A stretch of 64,000 bases of DNA from NCBI RefSeq assembly GCF_029223195.1, contig NZ_JARHUF010000001.1, forward strand, positions 1 to 64,000, read 5' to 3'. This DNA is from Vibrio sp. CAU 1672. Its GTDB lineage: Bacteria; Pseudomonadota; Gammaproteobacteria; Enterobacterales; Vibrionaceae. Made by a program: the position numbers and the translations under genes. Positions 1 through 8,632 of this stretch are shown here, in pieces (positions within the stretch are counted from its first letter, which is position 1; the number at the start of each line of letters is the position of its first letter). Below the pieces are notes generated by a model that worked only from the letters and a program-made list of their open reading frames with translations, searched no databases and had not been told where the DNA came from.

Positions 1-723
1 TTTGCTTACGGCGGAGAAAAGTTTTAAAGCAGGGATCAAGAGAAAGCAAAAGAAAGCGAATCGCAGTAATGCGTACCTTTCTCAAGTCCTTGCGGGGCAA
101 GGGGCTTCGTAATCTTGCCCTGGATATGCACCTTGGTTAGGTCTTTGATAAAAAAGTAAACTAATATATTAAAAATGCTTTCAACACTTCGCCCCATGAA
201 AGCATAATTAAACGGATTTCTGTAAATGCATACGCATAACAGAAGTCACTGAGTAAAATATTAGTTGCTATCAAATTATTTGCTGTAAACTAGTGTTTTA
301 ATAATAAGAAAAGTCATCAAAACTCACAGTAATAAGTTTGTTATTAGTGTAAGTAACTAAATGTACTAGCAATGATTATCAATGCCTTTAATTGGGTGGG
401 GATATGAGTTAAATATATCCTCATGATATTTAAATTAATTTCCTATGGTTTTTTAAATGTTCACTTCCATAGCTGAAAGTGGAATGGCTTGATCGAACCA
501 TCAAAAAATAAATACGGTCGATGTTGATAATTAGCTTATTGCTGGCTATGGAGCATTTAAGTCTGAATCAAAGGTCAGATTGATCAAAGATGGGCACCTG
601 TTGCTTGAATGCTGCCAGAACTGAAACCGTCAAGTGGCCGGAATTGCTCATTTCTAAAAGCATCGTGTTGTTTATCGTTATACGCTTCGAGTGTCATATG
701 TGCGGGACTGATTGTGAGAACTG
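1..723. other. Left-edge region with no supported gene
   Basis: No convincing gene is seen. An open frame enters from the left edge and stops at 110-112 (36 codons, basic), which could be the tail of a gene outside the window or chance. It ends within a hairpin (GGGCAAG at 95-101 with CTTGCCC at 114-120) that has no T-run. AATGATTATCAAT near 371 looks like a partial Fur box but has no obvious target. The rest is AT-rich. Confidence 0.4.
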
Positions 724-2805
724 CTATTTCACGCCGTTGTCGGTGCCATCACCAGCCTTAATATTGTCTAATGAATCTCTGTATGACGATGAAGTAATGC
801 TCTTGAGCTGTTGTATAATCTGCTCTTTATCTGAGGGGCTGATCAGCCGCTGACGAACAAACTTTTCCAGATGGGCTTTATGGACCGTATTGAGCATGTT
901 ATGCAGCCACTTTCTATGGGCTGTCGCGGTGATAATCGGGTAGGTGTTGTCCAGTCGGTGGACCGTATCTGAACTCTGTTGGTGCCATGATTGCCAGATA
1001 AGCAGGATGCGTTGCTTCATTGCCGGGTCGACCGGGTAATCGTCTAGCAGTTCTTTCAGTTCGGCTAAGGTAAACTCAGCGGTAAGTAGCCGCGACCATG
1101 CCAGTTCATACTGGTTGGTTATATTGGCGGTATGATGTTTTTTCCAGTTGAGCAGCTCGTTTTGCTTCCACCATTTGCTGTTGGCGTGGTTGCCTGGTGG
1201 GTGGTACTTATGCCGGGCGGCATCCATTTGCTGCTCAAGGAACTCTCGCTGTAGGTGATAGACATCTGCAGAAACCAGCCCCTGATCATAGAGCAGGTAC
1301 AGGTAGCCACTTTCGATACTTAGTCCTTCCATGATCAGTTTTGTGTATAGGCTTTCCGTATCGACCTGGGATGTATACAGGTGTTGCAAGGCTTGTTGCT
1401 CCTTTCGGACATGGGACTTGAGTGATTGTATCATTTCATCCGGAGCGCCACTGTCGGCCAGTGGAGTCTGGGTCAGATGTGTCAGCACTTTTTCGCTGGC
1501 TTTCATCGCAGACAGCATCAGCTCTTTTTTGGTGATTTTTTCTTCTATGCTGGTTTCATCCATATCAAGCCTACTGGCAAGGGGAGAAAGCGTCAGCCCC
1601 TGAACCAGAATGGTAAAAAATACCGCGCCCATTGCCACTGCCAGCAGGGTTTCCCTTTCTTCCAGGCTGAACATTGAGGTGTCTGTAATAACCAGGATGG
1701 CAAGTGCCAGGGTGACGGCGCCTCTCAGACCACCCCACAGGCAGATATGTTGGTAGGGTTTGGGCAAGGAGTACGCAAGGCGCCGGAGCCGGCCGAAAAA
1801 GGGCAAGATGAAGTAGACAAAGACCGCGCGTGCTACCAGCATACTGGCGAGAACCAGCATTGTCATCGGTAGGTGTGATGCTATCAGTTCAAAATTTAAC
1901 CATAGGCCAACCAGGATAAAAATTATCGCCCTGGCTAAGTCCGACAGGTAAGTCCAGAAGCTGTTTAGGTATTCGTTAGACACGTTGCTGATGGGCAGCG
2001 GGGTGTTTTTGGCTAACAGCAAGCCGCAGACGGTCAGAGCCACAATGCTGCTGGCATGAATATACAGCTCGACGGCGATAAAGCAGCCAATTGCCGCGAT
2101 GAGGCTAATATTGATTTCGATGTATGGTTCATCGGGAAGCACTTGCATCAGCCAGAGTAGCAATTGGCCAATCAGGTAACCACAAACGGTCCCAATCACA
2201 ATCAGCCAGGAAAACTGCCAGAACCCATTGAGCAGCATGTCATAAGTACTCAGGTTCATTGCAAACACCAGTATGGTGATTTTGTATGCGGCGATGACCG
2301 TTGCATCATTAAACAGGCTTTCTCCTTCGATAATGGTGATGAGATCTTTGGGGGCTCCGGATTCTTTGAAGATCGCGATGGTGGCGCTTGGATCGGTGGC
2401 ACTTAAAATGATGCCGAGTAATAAAGCGGTTTGCAGAGGCAGAATGCCGGTAAAGAATAAGCTGGAGGTAATCACCAAGGTGGAGAAGATCACTCCGGGG
2501 ATCGCCATCATCGCAATGGCTATCCAGTTGTCGGCAAATTTAGATACATCAAATTTATATGCAGCCTCAAAGACCATCAGTGGCAGCAAAATAAACAAAA
2601 TGGTTTTTTCGGCTATATCCGGCTGATAAAAAATACTTACGCCTTGAGGCAGTTGTGGCAGCTGGGCGAGGAGTACCCCGGAGAGCACCAGAATAATAGG
2701 AAATGGGATACGTAAGGCCTTTGCTGCCAGCGACGCCGTGACGGATACCGCCATCAACAATAGGATACCGATAATGGATGCTATAAAAATATCGGGAACA
2801 TTCAT
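724..2805 (-). CDS. Na+/H+ antiporter, CPA1 (NhaP-like) family
   Basis: Inner-membrane monovalent cation/proton antiporter of 693 residues, expected to exchange Na+ or K+ for H+ in pH and salt homeostasis. About 400 N-terminal residues are hydrophobic with many membrane segments. The family signatures are visible: SATDPSA near residues 135-141 and GESLFNDA near 161-168, whose N166-D167 pair is the usual ion-binding site. The remaining ~270 residues are hydrophilic and probably form a cytoplasmic regulatory domain, longer than in minimal NhaP proteins. The frame is open upstream to 2868, but the start at 2805 (MNVPDIF) opens directly into the first membrane segment, so it is preferred. The gene is monocistronic and divergent from the small gene at 3043. 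The cation preference cannot be read from sequence. Confidence 0.9.
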   Translation of the reverse strand: MNVPDIFIASIIGILLLMAVSVTASLAAKALRIPFPIILVLSGVLLAQLPQLPQGVSIFYQPDIAEKTILFILLPLMVFEAAYKFDVSKFADNWIAIAMMAIPGVIFSTLVITSSLFFTGILPLQTALLLGIILSATDPSATIAIFKESGAPKDLITIIEGESLFNDATVIAAYKITILVFAMNLSTYDMLLNGFWQFSWLIVIGTVCGYLIGQLLLWLMQVLPDEPYIEINISLIAAIGCFIAVELYIHASSIVALTVCGLLLAKNTPLPISNVSNEYLNSFWTYLSDLARAIIFILVGLWLNFELIASHLPMTMLVLASMLVARAVFVYFILPFFGRLRRLAYSLPKPYQHICLWGGLRGAVTLALAILVITDTSMFSLEERETLLAVAMGAVFFTILVQGLTLSPLASRLDMDETSIEEKITKKELMLSAMKASEKVLTHLTQTPLADSGAPDEMIQSLKSHVRKEQQALQHLYTSQVDTESLYTKLIMEGLSIESGYLYLLYDQGLVSADVYHLQREFLEQQMDAARHKYHPPGNHANSKWWKQNELLNWKKHHTANITNQYELAWSRLLTAEFTLAELKELLDDYPVDPAMKQRILLIWQSWHQQSSDTVHRLDNTYPIITATAHRKWLHNMLNTVHKAHLEKFVRQRLISPSDKEQIIQQLKSITSSSYRDSLDNIKAGDGTDNGVK

Positions 2806-3042
2806 ACGCTTAAATGTCTTATTCGCTTCACTAAACTGATAAATTAAGCATGGTCTATCTTTGCACAAGATTCCCGATTAATTGGTGAATAAATCTGTGC
2901 TCCCTTCATTTACTCGTTTTAACATGTTTTATTGTGATAAGCGCATTTCCTGACTCTGAGCCTGCCACAGGCTTTAATCATCTCTCTTTCAGCTATTAAT
3001 CTATACTTTTATCAGATAGTCATAGCGAAGAGGTGACTAGAG

Positions 3043-3219
3043 ATGGACTTTACAGAGAAACTGCGCTTGAAAGGTAAAGCGGAAGAAGACATGTACTTTG
3101 CCAGATTAGATCGTCAACTTATCGAAGCCATGCACGAAAAACAGAAACAGGAAGAAGCGATGTTAAAGGGAAACGATGAGGTCGATCCTGAAGTACACAC
3201 ATCGAGGAATGCCAAGTAA
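3043..3219 (+). CDS. Small conserved-looking protein of 58 residues
   Basis: The frame is ATG...TAA, 58 codons, read as MDFTEKLRLKGKAEEDMYFA and onward. It is rich in Lys, Glu and Met and is probably largely helical (residues 5-45), with no signal peptide or membrane segment. AGAGGTGACTAG sits just upstream and could supply a ribosome binding site. A GC-rich hairpin follows 10 bases after the stop, which supports an independent transcription unit. I do not recognise a named family. Composition and the neat start/stop/terminator arrangement argue for a real gene, but the function is unknown. Confidence 0.65.
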   Translation: MDFTEKLRLKGKAEEDMYFARLDRQLIEAMHEKQKQEEAMLKGNDEVDPEVHTSRNAK

Positions 3220-3228
3220 CCAAACAAA

Positions 3229-3250
3229 AGCCGCCGAAATGGCGGCGGCT
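3229..3250. terminator. Hairpin terminator between convergent genes
   Basis: AGCCGCC (3229-3235) pairs with GGCGGCT (3244-3250). It lies between the 58-residue gene and the convergent 906-residue gene. A-rich bases on the left give a T-run on the minus strand, so it may serve both directions. Confidence 0.7.
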
Positions 3251-3268
3251 GTATTTATGCGATTAAGA

Positions 3269-5989
3269 TTACCTCGGGTCATATTCCACGTGTAAGTGAT
3301 TGGCGTGGAAGAGATAATCATACAGAGCATTATCGAACGTTGCCCCGGCAAGGTTAGTAAGCCGAACTTGAGCGGCTTGATAACTTGTTACCCCTTGCGG
3401 CCAGTTAGCCCTGTTGAATGATGGATTAAAGTCAACCGCATCCCCGGACTGGTGAAGGCTATTCACCGATGCCGCACCGAGCGTATCGTTTCTTCTCGGG
3501 TTACGCCAGCCAGATGTCATTCTCAGCGGGTGACCCCAGGCACGGCGCAGTGTATTGGCAATATCGCGCGACTGGTCAATGGCACAATAATCGGGAAAAT
3601 CTGAGTATCTGGCAAACTCTCTGTAGGTGAAGTATTCATCATTGCCCAAGACAAACTCGTTAGCACTGATCAATGAGTGACGCTCAGGTGTGTTTCGTGC
3701 GAATGCAGGCTCAAAGGCCCGTTTGTCGATGTATTCCTGACGAATTTGTGACTTGGTGTCTTGAGTCAGTGTTACCGGGCGGCTGGAGACCACATCGCCA
3801 CTTTCAGTGGTGTACTGTGCTACTAACTGGTAGGTTAATGCTCTGCTATTACGCGGGTCGATTAATGAGCTGAGAGGTTCATGTAACAACGTTACGTTAA
3901 ACGCGTTGGCAGCAGAGTCATAAACAATGTTCTGTGCAGGGACGTCGAACGCTTCATTCGTTTCAGTAACCGACAAGCTCAATGTCGAGGCATCAATCCC
4001 TTCAACATTACTCAGGTTGATGGTTAACTGGTCGTTGGTGGTAAACTCGCCTTCGACAGGGCGGCAAGCCGTACAGCTGATGCTTTCGATATTAAATTCC
4101 GCAATTTCAACGGTATAAACGTCCCACCACTCGCCGTCAGTTAAGGTTTTGCTCGCGGTATGAACAAGCTCGGTGCCGAGCCAGATCTTTATTTCAGCTG
4201 TTGTCGGGCCATTTCCGTGGTCACTGTAGTAATGCAGTTTAAACTGATAACTGCCCGGTATCGGCTGAAGCATTGAGAAAGTTTCTGGTCCGTATCCATC
4301 AACATCATCATGGTCGAGGATACCATTTGGAATTCCATCTAACTCGCCATACCAGGTATGGTTACCTAAATGGTCATAAACGTGCATATCGACGTCGGTA
4401 TCATTTGACGACCAGGTCAGTACTGCTTTCAGCTCCCGCGCTTGCGCCTCCGAAGCCTGGCTTCCCAGGGCCGACAGGCTGCGCAGCATCGCCATTTCTT
4501 CGACATTTTTCACCGTTATCAGCGGTGAAACATAGCTTTTACCTTGACTGTTGGTGGAACGGAACTGTAACTGGTTTTCTCCTGATAGAAGCGAAAACAC
4601 CGCTTCAAACCGGCCGTTTCCATCAACCGGCACCGTAGACTCGTTGCCGTTTATTGAGGCAATCATCCGCGTAGGTGAGAGCGCGTTATCGACCTGGCCT
4701 CTGACAATCAGAATGTTGTCTGACACGATCAGCCCATCGTGAAACCCGTCATCAAACTGAATCCCAGAACCATCGGTATTCGATTGAGGCGTCAGGTTAA
4801 TGTCTACATGTTGACCTTCACCGGTAGCAGCTAAAGAGTAGAACACTTCATTGTAGCCTGGTGCATAGACACGGATGAGGTGTTCGCGTGCCTCAAGGTT
4901 GTTAAGTATAAGAGGGCTCCGGCCTTTGTAGACGCCGTCTAAATAGACGTAGGCACCTCGAATGGCACCAGTACGCACGTGGATTTGCGACGGTGCTACC
5001 TCCGTTTTTTCGGTAAGGTAAAACGCCTGATAGTGGATCGCATCAAACTCAAATATCAGCTGGTTGTTGGTCATGGTGAACGGGAGAGCCTGCAGCCTTT
5101 GCTCGGTGACGGCGAATAACTGGTACTCGTGATCCGGAGTAACGGGCAAGCTCAGAGTCAATGCTTTCGTCCCCTCAATGCCGAACGGTTTAATATCCAG
5201 CGGCGGATAAACGAGGGTATCACCCTGGGGGACTTCTGGTTGAAGCTCTGACTGGTGAAGGGTAAAACGTGTCGCTTCGGTTATCGCTCCTTGCGGGATG
5301 ATTACTTTTACGCCGTTCCATGGTGCTGTGTCAGCAACAAGCTGGCCACCTGCTTCTCCAATCACTTTTTCGGCGAGCAGTGTAGGGTCACTCCAGTACA
5401 GAGTCAGTTGGCGAGCGAGGTTCCGACCTTCAACCTGTGCTTGCAAATCGAGCTGATTCGCGCCATCAACCAGGATATAGCTAAATGAAAAGTGACCATC
5501 CTGGCTCACAGGGATGTCCAGGTAGCCATTGAGTGTGAGTTGCGTATTTCCGTTATTGTTTGCGGTTCTGCCTTTAATGGTGATGAAGGCCTCATCAAGA
5601 ATTGCGCCATCATCGATATCAAGTGAGAGCAGCACAAAGTCGTCGAGGTTGACTTCAACCCATGCATCCCATTCGATGTTGGGCTGTGGCTCGGCATAGC
5701 TTTCGTAATGACGGGCGAGGTAAGTTTGCCCTTGGTGCAGAGTAAAATCACCTTTTTGGTACACAACGCCCTGTTGCCAATGATTAACGGACGCACGGTC
5801 AGGCGGTGTCAACCGGTGCCAGGCAGCGTTATCCGGTGGTGAGGAGTTGTGATTCCAATAGTTTGATAACCAAAATTGACTGTTGTGCTCGACGATGTCA
5901 CCGCTGGTATAGACTGATGAATCATTCCAGGTAGGGATAGCTGCCCAGGACTGGAAAACAAAGAGGAGCAGAAAGAGTAGCTTTTTCAT
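3269..5989 (-). CDS. Secreted multidomain protein: chitin-binding-like, PEGA, YfaP-like and M15 peptidase-like domains
   Basis: 906 residues with a signal peptide (MKKLLFLLLFVFQSWA). Residues ~18-57 and ~70-112 are two aromatic-rich modules of the form W..(S/V)VY..GD, resembling CBM5/12 chitin-binding repeats. Residues ~335-395 form a PEGA-type surface domain (GAYVYLDGVYKGRSP). Residues ~520-635 contain LTWSSNDTDVDMHVYD, typical of the DUF2135/YfaP domain. The C-terminus (~790-906) has SLHQSGDAVDF (H846, D853) and H898-L-H900, the zinc-binding pattern of M15/VanY-type D-Ala-D-Ala carboxypeptidases. A periplasmic or secreted peptidoglycan-active or carbohydrate-anchored enzyme is likely, but the substrate is not shown. 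The gene is monocistronic. The combination of domains is unusual. Confidence 0.75.
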   Translation of the reverse strand: MKKLLFLLLFVFQSWAAIPTWNDSSVYTSGDIVEHNSQFWLSNYWNHNSSPPDNAAWHRLTPPDRASVNHWQQGVVYQKGDFTLHQGQTYLARHYESYAEPQPNIEWDAWVEVNLDDFVLLSLDIDDGAILDEAFITIKGRTANNNGNTQLTLNGYLDIPVSQDGHFSFSYILVDGANQLDLQAQVEGRNLARQLTLYWSDPTLLAEKVIGEAGGQLVADTAPWNGVKVIIPQGAITEATRFTLHQSELQPEVPQGDTLVYPPLDIKPFGIEGTKALTLSLPVTPDHEYQLFAVTEQRLQALPFTMTNNQLIFEFDAIHYQAFYLTEKTEVAPSQIHVRTGAIRGAYVYLDGVYKGRSPLILNNLEAREHLIRVYAPGYNEVFYSLAATGEGQHVDINLTPQSNTDGSGIQFDDGFHDGLIVSDNILIVRGQVDNALSPTRMIASINGNESTVPVDGNGRFEAVFSLLSGENQLQFRSTNSQGKSYVSPLITVKNVEEMAMLRSLSALGSQASEAQARELKAVLTWSSNDTDVDMHVYDHLGNHTWYGELDGIPNGILDHDDVDGYGPETFSMLQPIPGSYQFKLHYYSDHGNGPTTAEIKIWLGTELVHTASKTLTDGEWWDVYTVEIAEFNIESISCTACRPVEGEFTTNDQLTINLSNVEGIDASTLSLSVTETNEAFDVPAQNIVYDSAANAFNVTLLHEPLSSLIDPRNSRALTYQLVAQYTTESGDVVSSRPVTLTQDTKSQIRQEYIDKRAFEPAFARNTPERHSLISANEFVLGNDEYFTYREFARYSDFPDYCAIDQSRDIANTLRRAWGHPLRMTSGWRNPRRNDTLGAASVNSLHQSGDAVDFNPSFNRANWPQGVTSYQAAQVRLTNLAGATFDNALYDYLFHANHLHVEYDPR

Positions 5990-6515
5990 ATCTTCACTCG
6001 CAGTTGAAAGGATAAATTCAAAAGCAGAATATCAACTTATTGCGTATGTAATGCGCTGGTATAAATAAGTTCGACGAGTAGTGAAGTTTGTTGTAATCAC
6101 GTTGTTTGTTAGTCGCTAGACAGGTCGTGATTTATATATTTATTAGCTCAAATGGAAGGGAGACCACTGTTCTTCACCTATTTTCGTTTTAGTCCATCTA
6201 CGAGATAATTCGATCTAAAATCGCGATAGAGTTGAGAAAATAGAACTGAGCCCCTTCTATAGATAAATAACAACACTCTCAATAAAAAAGCAGTAAGGGT
6301 GGCATGTATCTGCGTCATAATTTCAATAAAGCGCGAATTAAGGCAAAAAGTGCGCGAAGGGTGATTGGGATCAAAATCGTCTGTTCGTCAGGCATGAAAT
6401 TATTTCATGCCTTCTAGTATAAAATTCCATTTCTCGCCAGCTCAACAGTGATCTAGTTTTAGCTTGTCAGCCAAAAAATAGAGCTATGACTCTAAATTAA
6501 TAAAAGGAACAATTT
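5990..6515. other. Gene-free AT-rich region with one perfect inverted repeat
   Basis: No gene is seen. A 10-bp perfect inverted repeat, AGGCATGAAA (6390-6399) with TTTCATGCCT (6403-6412), lies about 100 bases before the coiled-coil gene. It has no long T-run, so it may be a leader hairpin or operator rather than a terminator. AAAAGGAAC just before 6516 is the ribosome binding site of the next gene. Confidence 0.5.
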
Positions 6516-7076
6516 ATGAATAAGTTAAAACTGACAGTAGTGACTTTGGCACTTGGTACCGCATCTGTGAGCGCTTATGCCCAAATACCTACATCACCTA
6601 TCAGCATTCAAGACGTTCAGAAAGTGCAAATTGAGCAAGATCAACGGTTGGACTCTCATGAAAAACTGATCGCTGAAAATCAACAACAGCAAAATCAAAC
6701 CAGAGATGGCCTCAATCAACTTGGAATGGATGTTTTAGAAAGCAACAGTCGGCTCCAGTCGCAGATCACAACAAACGCACAGCTTGCAGCGCAGTCTCAA
6801 CAAAAGTTAGAGCAATTAGGATCAAAGGTCGAAAGCAGCAATGCGAATTTACAGTCACAAGTAACGTCAAATGAGCAGTTTTCATTGCAATCGAGACAAA
6901 ACCTGGAGCGGTTGGAGTCAGATGTTTTAACTGGCACGACGAGGCTGCAATCACAGATAACGTCAAACCAGCAGTTGGCGGAGCAATCCAGACAGAATCA
7001 AGAGCAGTTTGAAGAGGACGTCCTCAAAAACGCCGCGCAAACCGAGTCGCAGCTCAACAGGGCTTGGTATGCCTGA
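6516..7076 (+). CDS. Exported coiled-coil repeat protein
   Basis: 186 residues. A signal peptide (residues 1-22, AYA before the cut) precedes a long Gln/Asn/Glu-rich helix. Residues 72-103, 104-135 and 136-167 are three tandem 32-residue repeats of the form DV-L--(N/T)-RLQSQIT-N-QLA-QS-Q, and a fourth begins at 168. Hydrophobic residues recur with coiled-coil spacing. There is no membrane anchor, YadA-type barrel or lipobox, so a periplasmic or secreted rod is likely. The start is well placed behind AAAAGGAAC. I do not recognise a family. It is convergent with the truncated LysR gene. Confidence 0.7.
   Translation: MNKLKLTVVTLALGTASVSAYAQIPTSPISIQDVQKVQIEQDQRLDSHEKLIAENQQQQNQTRDGLNQLGMDVLESNSRLQSQITTNAQLAAQSQQKLEQLGSKVESSNANLQSQVTSNEQFSLQSRQNLERLESDVLTGTTRLQSQITSNQQLAEQSRQNQEQFEEDVLKNAAQTESQLNRAWYA
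6729..7016 (+). repeat. Three tandem 96-bp coding repeats
   Basis: Three 96-bp units (6729-6824, 6825-6920, 6921-7016) encode the 32-residue coiled-coil repeats, with a partial unit after them. They have diverged at the DNA level but share phrases around CAGTCRCARRT and CAGTC/CAATC-AGA-AA. Unit number could vary between strains. Confidence 0.75.
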
Positions 7077-7126
7077 AACTCAGTATATTGTTTAAGAACT
7101 GGTCAACATGGGGCTACCATGTCTTC

Positions 7127-7402
7127 TCACTGAATTAAGCAACAAAGCCCCTCAAGTGCATCATTTAGTTTGTCCAACAATGGCTGTGTGCGCAAATAAA
7201 GGTGTTCCCCTGCATCTGTCGGAGCAATTCGGCGAGTGGTCCTGTCAAATAATCGTATATCCAGCCGTTCTTCCAGCAAAGCGATATGGCGGTTGACATT
7301 TGATGTCGGCAAGCTTAGAAATTCTGCAGCCTGCTTAAAGCTGTTGTTCTCATAGACACAATGAAAACTTTTAAGCCACTGCTGGTCAATCTTATCAAGC
7401 AT
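7127..7402 (-). CDS. LysR-type regulator reduced to its DNA-binding domain
   Basis: 91 residues. Residues 8-66 match the LysR winged helix-turn-helix (SFKQAAEFLSLPTSNVNRHI, then ALLEERLDIRLFDRTTRRI), followed by the linker helix to about residue 85. LysR regulators are normally about 300 residues, and the entire effector-binding domain is missing here. No remnant of it is found in the 50 bases before the convergent neighbour ends at 7076. It could be a truncated pseudogene or a still-functional DNA-binding stub. It is divergent from the accD-like gene, and the gap between them holds an inverted repeat, so it probably once controlled that gene. Confidence 0.7.
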   Translation of the reverse strand: MLDKIDQQWLKSFHCVYENNSFKQAAEFLSLPTSNVNRHIALLEERLDIRLFDRTTRRIAPTDAGEHLYLRTQPLLDKLNDALEGLCCLIQ

Positions 7403-7408
7403 CTAATT

Positions 7409-7429
7409 TAATCCCATTAAGTTGGATTA
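7409..7429. promoter_or_regulatory. Candidate LysR operator
   Basis: TAATCC (7409-7414) and GGATTA (7424-7429) form an inverted repeat with a 9-base spacer. Position and T-N11-A style fit a LysR site in the divergent region of the truncated regulator and the accD-like gene. Confidence 0.45.
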
Positions 7430-7510
7430 TTAAACCCATATAACGCACTTTATTACCAGAAACAGGCTTATACAATGCTTCTTACTAAAGTTATCTGGAA
7501 ATTGTTTCTC

Positions 7511-8377
7511 ATGAGTTGGTTAGAAAAGCTATTAGATAAGAAGAATATAATTAGTACACGTAAAGCATCAATTCCGGATGGAATATGGACAAAATGCCCC
7601 TCGTGTGACCAGATTATATACAGCATGGCTCTTAAGGAGAATCTGGAGGTGTGTCCCAAATGTGAACATCATATGAGGATGGCGGCACGCTGCCGCTTAG
7701 ATAGTTTTTTGGATAAAGGAGGGCGAGTTGAGATTGGCAGTGAATACGAGCCGAAAGACTTGCTGATATTTAAGGATCTGAAACGCTACAGGGAACGCCT
7801 TGCTCTGGCTCAGAATAATACAGGGGAAAAGGATGCCTTAGTTGTGATGAAAGGCAGGCTCTTGGGTTTACCTGTTGTTGCCTGTGCATTCGAATTTTCC
7901 TTTATGGCTGGCTCAATGGGTGCGGTTGTCGGTGCTCGTTTTGTTCGCGCAGTTGAAGTTGCGATTGATGCAAATTGTGGGTTAGTTTGCTTTTCTGCCA
8001 GTGGTGGTGCACGTATGCAAGAATCATTAATGTCGTTAATGCAAATGTCAAAAACCAGCGCTGCGTTAAATCGTTTATCCGCAAAAGGCCTCCCTTATAT
8101 ATCTGTATTAACAGATCAAACGTTGGGTGGCGTATCAGCGAGTCTGGCCATGCTGGGGGATATTAATATCGGCGAGCCAAAGGCCATTATAGGCTTTGCC
8201 GGACGCCGCGTCATAGAGCAAACCGTACGAGAAAAACTGCCTCAAGGCTTTCAGCGAAGTGAGTTCCTGTTAGAGCACGGCGCCATCGATATGATTGTGG
8301 ATAGGCGTGAAATGCGCAAGCGGGTTGGGGGGCTAATCGCTAAAATGACGAATACAACTATTCTACAAGAAGCGTAG
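7511..8377 (+). CDS. accD: AccD-like acetyl-CoA carboxylase carboxyltransferase beta subunit, stand-alone probable paralogue
   Basis: 288 residues, aligning with AccD over its full core. AccD pairs with AccA to move the carboxyl group from biotin to acetyl-CoA, making malonyl-CoA. The zinc ribbon is intact (C29, C32, C48, C51), as are [23 protein letters not shown] and [17 protein letters not shown]. Start 7511 (MSWLEK) matches the usual AccD start; the frame is open 12 codons further up. Two departures stand out. The normally conserved DPTMGG is DQTLGG (Q203, L205), putting Leu at the E. coli Met203 position beside the Gly-Gly oxyanion hole. The C-terminal tail is also about 15-20 residues short. 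It is not next to folC or truA, where the housekeeping accD usually lies, so it is probably a second copy. A role as an inhibitor-resistant variant is inferred. Confidence 0.9.
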   Translation: MSWLEKLLDKKNIISTRKASIPDGIWTKCPSCDQIIYSMALKENLEVCPKCEHHMRMAARCRLDSFLDKGGRVEIGSEYEPKDLLIFKDLKRYRERLALAQNNTGEKDALVVMKGRLLGLPVVACAFEFSFMAGSMGAVVGARFVRAVEVAIDANCGLVCFSASGGARMQESLMSLMQMSKTSAALNRLSAKGLPYISVLTDQTLGGVSASLAMLGDINIGEPKAIIGFAGRRVIEQTVREKLPQGFQRSEFLLEHGAIDMIVDRREMRKRVGGLIAKMTNTTILQEA

Positions 8378-8578
8378 CTAGTGGATTCTGCAACGAAGCA
8401 GACCTGACAAGATGGCTGGATTACACTCAAATTTGCATAATACCAATCGACATAAGTATCTGATCATTCTCACTGGTAAAAATTAATGGTAACTGGGTTG
8501 CAGATTAGGAAAATAGAAAACTCTCTGAAAGTGTCTGTCCAATTGCAGTTCAGATTCAGCTCAGAGGTATAGACAACC

Positions 8579-8607
8579 AACGGGTATGCTGAGTCACCAT
8601 ACCCGTT
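8579..8607 (-). terminator. Hairpin downstream of the liu operon
   Basis: AACGGGTATG (8579-8588) pairs perfectly with CATACCCGTT (8598-8607) across a 9-base loop. It lies 26 bases past the liuE stop, which marks it as the likely operon end, although the T-run is weak. Confidence 0.6.
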
Positions 8608-8632
8608 CGCTGCAGAGGTACGGATTGTTAAG

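Noticed and set aside
2-112. Open frame entering from the left edge
   Set aside because: Only 36 codons, no recognisable motif; cannot tell a gene tail from chance.
371-383. Partial Fur box AATGATTATCAAT
   Set aside because: Only part of the consensus and no iron gene next to it.
590-853. 87-codon plus-strand frame near the left edge
   Set aside because: Overlaps the antiporter 3' end on the opposite strand and has Cys-rich, non-family-like composition.
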